Source: Cheilinus undulatus (Eukaryota > Chordata > Actinopteri > Labriformes > Labridae). From it: a stretch of DNA of 64,000 bases. Position 1 is the stretch's first letter. Every line of letters starts with the position of its first letter. The notes under the pieces were generated by a model. The model worked only from the letters and a program-made list of their open reading frames with translations, did no database searches and was not told where the DNA came from. A program made the translations under genes and the position numbers. Where the stretch lies: NCBI RefSeq assembly GCF_018320785.1, contig NC_054881.1, positions 20,894,275 through 20,958,274 on the forward strand, in the 5' to 3' direction. This document shows positions 56,401 to 64,000 of the stretch, piece after piece.

Positions 56401-59400
56401 TAGAACGTAGAACAGTTTATGGTTTTCTTAAAAAACACACACACACATTTGTTTGTATTTTAAAGCCAGTGATTGCAGTGCCAGCCATAAAAGTGAATAT
56501 AATAAGAAGTGATTAGTTCTTATATTGCTAGTCAATGTTTGACCACACTCAACAAACTTATTTGTTTGAGATTAAAGATGTAGAGGTCAGTTCCTGTTCC
56601 CTGCTTCACTGCCTGAATTAGTTTTGAGTTGAACTTCTCTTCCTCTGCAGACTTCCACAGAACAAGCAGAAGTTCAGCTGATAAAATAAATGGAGGCTGA
56701 ACGACAGTTAGATGTTGCATTGAGGATCCTAATAGTGTTGGCACACTAAGAACAGAGCTATTATGTTATTAGTAGAGCTGACAACTTTACCATGAAATTT
56801 GTAATGAGCTTCATAATTAACACAACTAGATTTTAAATTTGAGGGGAGCAGATGGCCTAGTGGTTAGGTTGTGTCCCATGTACGTGGGCAGCCTGGATTC
56901 AAGTCTGACTTGTGGCTCTTTCACCGCATGTCGATCCCCACTCTTTCCAGCTCTATCTACTGCCCTAACTATCTGATTAAGGCATGAAAGCCCTACAGTA
57001 AGTAAAAAGAAAGATAATAAATTCATACCAAAGGTGACACAAATTAAAGGCTCAAAAATGTGAAAAATTCACAGGCAAACATTACGACCTTAAATATCAG
57101 CAGATCAACCATATAGTGAAATAATATCTAAGGTGACGGGCACTTAATGACAATGGATTATGTTTTATAGCTCAATGAATAGTCTGATAAGTGATCATAT
57201 TTGTTTGTTCAACCTTATATGAAAATTCAGAGTTATACCATGTGAATTTGTCACATAAAAACTAAAAATAAAGTTTTAATTGGTGTTCAAATTTGACTGC
57301 ATTAAGTAGGACAGCAGGGGGGCATTGAGCTCCTTTTTAAGTGTACCAGGATTTTTGCAAACAGATTGAACAACCACTGAGCCATCTTTTTACAGATCAG
57401 CTGAAGTAAAAAGTAGTAAATGAATCTCTGAAATACAGAGGAACAACTTATCTAAAGCTTTGTATTAACAAAAACAAACTAGATGTAAAACTCAATTCAG
57501 TTTTGAATCTTGTACTGATGAACTGGGCTGATGTGTGCCTTTCGCTCAACTCAGCTTCATATACTTAGAATCAGGTCCATATAATATCAGGAAACTCGAT
57601 TTATGACCACATATCAATATCCACAGTCCAGGAAACAGTATGGATCTTCGTCGATACCAGATATCTCTTATTTAAATGGATCTTTGTCTGCTTTCCCCCT
57701 GTTTTCATCCATTTTTTTTCCATTGAACAGACAGTTGTGCCGTTTTGCCATTCAGTCCAGGCTGTTAAGATGCTACTTTAAAACTTTTAACACTGGGTGT
57801 GCAGGTGACTTCTAGCGCTTCTGCAGACAGCCTCAAGTGGACACCAGAGGAACTGCAGTTTTTTAAACTTCCACACTGGCTTCATTTTTCTGTCACAGCG
57901 GTTACTACTTGGCCATGCCCCATATACAGAAGTTATAGTCATCCAGGCAGCAGCCCAGGTTCAAGTCCAAACTCTGGCTCCTTAATTGACCTTTGGGATA
58001 TATGAAGTTGTCTGAATCTGAATATGAATCTAAATATTCCCCGCTCTGACTCCTAATTTCATACTCTATCCACTGTCCTGTCATTAAAGGCACAAAGCCC
58101 CCCAAATATAGTGAAGCAGCTAACAACCCTGCAGTGCTTAAATACAGCCTTAAAGTGCTGCTATCACAGATATGAATTTATCCAATTTGTCAAGGAGTTT
58201 TAACATAATTGATGTTTTTAAATCCCTCCAGCTAAAGAAGAGTATAAAACCACCAGAGATTCCCTCAAAACATGTGAGAAATTGGGTTCCCAAAGTTCTG
58301 GAGCAGAGGAGACAAGGTCTGGAGCTCTACCTGCAGGTACTCACGCAGCACACATTGATCTGCCTGATTTCTGGGACTGATCTCTAAAAGCAAACATACA
58401 AACTCAGCACAGATGTCGAGGGATTAAAGAAACTGTCAACCAGGAAGAAGTCATGGAGGTCACAAGGAGCAGCTGTTGTATACAGCTGCTCCTTGTGCAC
58501 GCTGTAATTTGCTTTTGTTTTGTCTCTTTTCGCAGACTATAATTATGGAAAATGGGGTTCTTCCAAAGATATTCCTGGATTTCCTGAACATCCGCCATTT
58601 TCCTTCAGTGCCAAAAACAGAAAGCTGTGGGTGAGTTCAAACTGTGGATTTTCCATGAAATAAAACAGAATTAAGTTGAATGTCTCTTTGCTACTGGAAG
58701 AATACAAAGTTAAATTTAATTTTTTTCTTTCAGGTCGTTCGATACGGTATCGGAGGAATCGAGGTAAGATGCTTCTCTCAGTAAGATCTTTAAATATTTT
58801 GACGGTGACACCATTTTTACCGTTTTGCTTTTATTTACAACCACGAAAGGTCTGAAATAAAACAATCAAGATTCAACTAAAGTGCAACTTTCAACTTTAA
58901 TATAAGGGATTTCATAAAAAATGGTATTTAATGTTTAGGAATTACAGCCATTTCATCCACACTACCTCCATTATCAGGAGCTAGGAATGATTTGTAAAGC
59001 TGTAAAGCTCTGTCCTGTCAGTTTAGCAGTATATGTCTGAATGTGGGCAGAGAGTCTATCTCTGTATACTTCAGGATTCATCTTACTACCTCTATCAACG
59101 GTAACATCATCAATAAACAGCAGTGATCCTGTTCTGTTGGCAGCCATTAGTGCCCGTGCTGTAACACCATCTCCATCATGGTTGACAGATGATGTATTAT
59201 GCTTTGAATCAGGAGCTGTTCCTTCCTTTCTTCAGACTTTATCCTCCTCTGACGCAAGTTTGTCCTGGTTTCATCTGTCCAGACGCTCTGATTCCACACC
59301 TTGGGGGGCTTTTTTAGATGTTTTCTGCTCAAAACTGGACATACACTGTGTGATTTCCAGTGTTCTTTATAACAGCTGTACAGCCTCATGTGCGACTGAA

Positions 59401-61199
59401 TCTGTTCTGACTCATGTGTTCACCCTATACGGTGAGACTGTCGTTTGCGATCTGAATGCTCACACTCTAAGAGTTAAGTTGGAACAGACTGTAACAAATT
59501 TTATTGGAGTTTTTTTTTTAATAAGTCTCGTACATGGAGGTTGAAGTCTTGCCATTCTCCTTTTGTTTTGCGCCTCAAAAACACAGGAGAAAACCGCTTT
59601 CACAAATATCTCTCTTTAACTCAAACAGGATCGCCAGCAAACACAACTAGCAATCATATAGTAACAAATATCTGTGCCAACTGGAGGTTCACAAGTAGGC
59701 CTATTTCCTGCCTGTCCTGCTGTTTTCATAGGGATTTAAGATGCTGTCTTACAGTTTACAAAGGAAAAATGCCCCGAAGTTGAGGATTCTGCTCAAGGTT
59801 CTGCTCCAACTGGGTGATTATATGCAGCCATACCAAAAAAATATAAAACATCCCAGAAATCCATCCAACCAGTCAGAAGCAGTTGGTTGGGCTCTGGTTG
59901 GCTGTTGTGTCCCCATATGTTCTGCATTACAGATGGCACTAGATCACACCAAAAGTCAGCATGATTTCCAAGCATGTCTTGCGATTTAGAACTGGTGTCT
60001 GAAACATCTGAAAATTGCACAGTGTACACCCAGCCTTAGTCTTATTCTGCTCATCTTGTTGTGAAGTGCTTACATTTATAAGGGCATCTCTTGATTGTAG
60101 ACTGACAACAATACACCAACTACCTTCACAGTCTTTTCAACGTGTTTAGATGTTGTGATGGGGTTTTTCTTCACCAAGGATTCTTCCATCTATCTGTTGT
60201 TCCTCTTTTATCAGACAAATAAATGTAGATAAATAAATGAGATGGGTTTTTTTACCAATACATGTTTCAGCTTTCATCTACAGTCTTTCTCAGAAGCATC
60301 TTCCTGACCGTATCAGCCATTCTTTCAAGGCAGATTCATCTGTCATCCAGTTTAATTGTGCCTGTGTTCATCCAGGCCTTTTCATGTTATTGATATACTA
60401 TATAATACTGCAAGTGTATTCTTTCTTTTTGAGAATGTATCAACTTGTTGGTTTGACCACACCTAAAATTTTTGTTGTCTTATAGATTTTTTTCAGACTG
60501 TTGGTTGCCTTCACTTGGACTTCATATTTAAAGCTCTAGTCAGCTACAGAATAAATAAATGCTATATTTTTGTAAAAACCCTTCAATTAAAGCAGAAAGT
60601 CTACACTTAAGTCATATCTTGATTGTTTTATTTCAAATCCTTTGTGGTGGTAAAAAATATGATTAAAAAAAGGTGTCACTGTCTGAGTATTTAAGGACTT
60701 AACTGAATTTCCAAAGCCATTGTATGAAAAAGTATGAAAATTCTAAACTGGCTTATAATATTTCATACCAACTATATCAAGAGACACTATTTGTTCTGCC
60801 TGTGAACTCCAGCCCATGTTTTAGTGGCAACAGCTAGTTACACATCTTCATCCTGTTCTTTTTAATGCCACCCAGAAACCTTCTGACTTCCTGTTTTTGG
60901 ACTTTTTCAGTAAACTTTCACACCAGCCGGTCCTTCTGTTTCTGAGAGACCCCTTCCTGCTGCCATCTTCACACGGTGAGTCAAGGATATGCATAAATCT
61001 GATCACAACATCCACCTAACTTTGACTTAACTCTGAGAGCACAGTTTGAAGAAAAAAAAAATCTGTTGTATTAGGTTCTTATGGCAAAAAGTAATCTAAT
61101 TCTTTATCTTCTCTCCTTTTGCTTTCAGACACATTTGCTAATGTGGTGATCGAAGGTGTGGTGCACGGCGTTTTCTACCCTGATCTTCAGCCGAGGTAG
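53477..61199 (+). CDS. snx24: Sorting nexin 24
   Basis: Small PX-domain protein that binds membrane phosphoinositides; by family it acts in endosome or Golgi traffic. Exons: 53477-53545, 55422-55505, 58232-58336, 58536-58630, 58734-58763, 60911-60975, 61129-61199, with phases 0,0,0,2,2,1. 172 aa against 169 in human. The protein starts [14 protein letters not shown], then [20 protein letters not shown] (PX core with RYSEF, Arg41), [12 protein letters not shown] and [13 protein letters not shown] (the second basic patch), [40 protein letters not shown] and a C-terminus FYPDLQPR. These match human SNX24 block for block and differ from SNX22. The first exon is three codons longer than in human. 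No lesion seen. It lies 2.9 kb after lox on the same strand. Confidence 0.96.
53546..55421. other. snx24 intron 1
   Basis: Non-coding 1.9 kb intron. Contains the hAT-type repeat fragment at 54,205-54,300; otherwise nothing recognised. Confidence 0.6.
55737..56302 (+). mobile_element. Internally deleted Tc1 element with intact ends in snx24 intron 2
   Basis: Inverted ends cagtgcttaacaaatttat at 55,737 and its complement ending at 56,302 agree over about 27 bp with one mismatch, and TA dinucleotides flank both (55,735-55,736; 56,303-56,304), the Tc1 target duplication. Inside, a start at about 56,186 reads [20 protein letters not shown] then AGWSLRQI, the transposase N-terminus, before a stop and the right end. 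At 566 bp it is a deletion derivative that kept both ends. Confidence 0.85.
56838..57015 (+). mobile_element. SINE, same family as 35,079-35,247
   Basis: Head ggggagcagatggcctagtggttag, then catgtacgtgggcagcctgg and a worn B box (ggattcaagtc), with the same body words (gcatgtcgatccccactctttcc). More diverged than the copy at 35 kb, hence older. In snx24 intron 2. Confidence 0.75.
57930..58110 (+). mobile_element. Degraded SINE copy with inner insertion
   Basis: Retains caggcagcagcccaggttcaagtc (B box region) and, after an extra stretch of about 55 bp, ccccgctctgactcctaatt, ctctatccactgtcct and aaggcacaaagcccc from the SINE body. The 5' A-box part is lost. In snx24 intron 2. Confidence 0.55.
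58985..59420 (-). mobile_element. Tc1-like remnant in snx24 intron 5
   Basis: The minus strand reads [17 protein letters not shown], like the SDE(T/S)K-NLF region around the first catalytic Asp of Tc1 transposases, and the order of words before and after fits a fish Tc1-like repeat. Frames are broken and no ends were found. Confidence 0.45.
59421..60910. other. snx24 intron 5, right part
   Basis: Non-coding, AT-rich. Nothing recognised. Confidence 0.5.
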
Positions 61200-64000
61200 A
61201 GCTGCAGAGACGACTCTGAGGGCATCTCCCCATGAACAGATGCTCCATATTTTGCACCATTTTTAGGTGTTCATCAGCAAGGGCGTAACATGTTACAGCA
61301 CTGAGCCTCATTTAGATATTCCAAAGCATACAATTCTCATCCATACATTAAGCTTAAAAAGGGATAAATAACTGGAACTGGAAAGTCACAGGCACTTAGG
61401 CTTATTTAGTTAACACTATAATATATCTGTCAGCATTAACATGTCATTTTATATCAAACTCTTATAGGGGTTTACTTGTTAACTTGCTTTTGTGATATTA
61501 GCATAAAGAGGTCATTATTTTAAAATAATATAGCTTTATATATAAGGAACAATTATTCTAATTACTTTTAAGATGCCAACTGTAGAAGAACCAGACTGAA
61601 AACACAGATAACAGTTGGACTGTAGGACAGTTTGTGGGACAGCAAATAGACCAGCTGACAGTGTGGAGGTGGGTCATGCCCAAACAGGCTGCTGCCACTC
61701 CCTTGATGCATCATGGTTGGTTAATTTTTCTCTGAGTCACCAAATTTAACCATATCAGAGAAAAACAAATAGCAGCAGAAGGGGGGAACATCCTACACTG
61801 TAAATAAGTTGAGTTCTATAAAGACATTTTCACACATGAACTCCTGAACATTTCTCAAAAATGTCAGGCCGACTACCCCTGAAATCTCCCTGAGATAAGG
61901 TCTTTGCATATTGAGTGAACAGCCACATATTAAGAAAGAAATAACATCTTAGGTTGTGCCTATCATGTTTGAACAATGACACTGAAACTTTTGTCCATTA
62001 TTATTTTTTTCAGAACAGCTTTGATTTTCAGTGTGCAAAGACCTTTTGGGAAATTTTGAGGTTTGTGCACATATTAGAACGCTATAAGTTTGTCCCTAGC
62101 AGCAAGACCTATTTTGGTGAGCATCAGATATTTGCAAAGGTCTATGATAGAGCTCACAGTGGTGTAAGTGGGCTCTGTGGTCGCATTATTGATTAGCATG
62201 AGGTTTGAGGCACAAGGCAGGCAGGTTAAAGATGGGAAAAACTGCTAGGGAGGGATGATGTGTTACGGGAAGTTTATGATTTTCACCAGTTTTAGCATTA
62301 CACATTTATTTATTTCATTATTTTTGAATTTTCAGATACAAAGGCTGAAAAAATACGCATATCAGTTAATAAAGGACATTTATTAGCTGGTCTGAAGGTG
62401 TTTTCACACTGCATTACTTTGACAGCACTGTAACAGAGCTCCCCTCTCTTTACACCTTGAGACATTCAGACTGATAGCTCAACACCGTGATGTTCTCCTG
62501 TCTATCAATTCATAGTTTATTTTGGCTTTGCAAGACAGTTGAGAGAGCATGGCATGGTAAAAGCTCTACATATATTCAAGTAGTGCTGATCCTGTTTTTG
62601 CCTCTGTTACTATCTCCAGAGCCGGCAGAGAGGGGGATCTTCCTTTACACAGCAAATGTCCCAGGGGCATAATTATCACAGCTTCTACAAATTGGGTGAT
62701 AGAAAGTCTGGTCATGTTGGCCATTGATAAAAGCAACCCATCTGGGTACTTTGCCCAAACAATGCCAGCTTTGGCCCTTTCTGGGTGAAAACATTCCATC
62801 CAAATTAATGGAGGTAATGGGAAAGATGGGTCTTTATGGATTTAAATGAGGTTTAAAAAAGAAGTTCACGTTGGGCTCAACCTTAAGCAGACATAATGGC
62901 CTACAGAGGTGTAGAGAGCTCAGTTCTTTTCAATTTGAAGCGATAAGAGTATTACATTTTCATATTTATTGTCATCAGCCCTGGACTGAAGCTGACTTAT
63001 GTGACATCCCCTGAGGAAGATTATCAATTTCCTGCAGCTTAATTTGGGGCCAAATAGTCTTAAAGCACTTCTTATTTCTGCAGTTGTCCTCCTCGAGGGC
63101 TTACACAGGCTCTCATGTCAGAGTGGATTAGGTGTAAGATGAAGGCCTCTGATTTATTTGAAGGACAGTTCCAAAAATAAGTATAGCATTTGAAAATAAT
63201 TTCACTAACAATAATGAAAGTTTGTATGTTCATTCAAATAAAACACAACCCTTGTATTAATCACAAGTAGGTAGGGAATTTTCTTCTAACACCTAATAAA
63301 GGCCAGTAACACTAATACCGGTAATGCTCTATGTCATAATAGTTTTAATACTTAAAAAGGTAATATTTTTCATTTGTGATGATTAGAGGAGTATTCACCC
63401 ATTACTAAAGGGATGCAGACAGTGTTAATGTGAAAAGTGTTTATTCAATGATAGATGGCGATTTAAAGGACTTAAACCAGTAAAACTGTGCAATATGTAA
63501 CAAAAAACACACTGTCTTTATATATCGCTCCTCATCTGTGAAGATACAAATCATCTCTAACACTCACAATGACTTGTTTATATCAGACTTTATATTACAT
63601 ATCATGAATTATGACAACTCTCTTCATGTGACTGGACCTCCACTACAGCTACATATTTTGATTAAATGTATCCCGATCGATCAACCTCAACTAACCTGAT
63701 CATGATTTTATGTTTCACAAGGAAATCACTTCATAGAGATCATCACAAAGATTTATATGTATTTATAACTTTTATCATTGTACTGTTTCAGTGTTGTTTA
63801 TGTGCCATAGTGTCGACCTACAGTGAGCACTGGAACTGTAGCACTTTAACATGAAGCGTACTGACACAAATAAAATTCATTATTTCCTCAAACCTGTTGT
63901 TTTGGACTAAATATTCTTTTTTTTTTTTAAATTAAAACACATCAATGTTTTCAAAAATGGTTTCTTTATTATAAAAAATGTCTAAAAATGGCTTCAATTT
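61200..64000. other. snx24 3' UTR and/or downstream intergenic region
   Basis: No coding sequence supported. The first convincing poly(A) signal on the plus strand is AATAAA at 63,869-63,874 followed by a GT/T-rich stretch (cctgttgttttggac), so a 2.7-kb 3' UTR of snx24 is possible. The signal could equally belong to an unseen gene or be chance. No other RNA gene seen. Confidence 0.45.

Noticed and set aside
61954-62196. An 80-codon plus-strand open frame after snx24
   Set aside because: No homology recognised, and snx24 ends cleanly at FYPDLQPR before it.

Overview
This is a vertebrate nuclear sequence, almost certainly from a teleost fish. The genes have many short exons with GT-AG introns. 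The intergenic space is full of repeat types typical of teleosts: Tc1/mariner remnants, Rex/L2-like LINE pieces, a tRNA-derived SINE with a short poly(A) tail, and hAT-like MITEs. All exon limits were read by eye from splice sites and reading-frame phase; there was no transcript evidence.

Left third (1-23,412): two tandem copies, about 16.06 kb apart, of a myeloid-type heme peroxidase gene (EPX/MPO/LPO family). Copy A is cut by the window edge and runs from exon 4 to its stop. Copy B is complete, with a TATA-like promoter and a signal-peptide exon. The last two exons of both copies encode a short collagen Gly-X-Y stretch and a C1q globular domain, in phase with the peroxidase. An extra exon between them offers a plain peroxidase ending. 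Copy A has frameshifts in its peroxidase part but an intact C1q exon. Copy B has an intact peroxidase part but single-base losses in its C1q exon. The right edge of copy A joins a LINE fragment that lacks the 3' part of its reverse transcriptase. This fits a duplication breakpoint inside a LINE.

Middle (23.4-41.5 kb): a gene desert holding a decayed, intron-bearing, multicopy fish gene or transposon (DUF6729-like) on the minus strand, several LINE remnants, a SINE with a perfect target-site duplication, and a decayed Tc1 transposon.

Right part (41.5-61.2 kb): lysyl oxidase (lox, 7 exons, 415 aa) and sorting nexin 24 (snx24, 7 exons, 172 aa), both on the plus strand and both apparently intact. 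In human, LOX and SNX24 both lie on 5q23, so this pair looks like conserved synteny, whereas the peroxidase genes are a neighbour not expected from the human order. The last 2.8 kb is snx24 3' UTR and/or intergenic sequence, with one good poly(A) signal near 63.87 kb.

The most interesting item is the peroxidase-collagen-C1q chimera. It would join a hypohalous-acid-producing enzyme to a trimerising, pattern-binding complement-like head. Its reading-frame logic points to two alternative C-termini.
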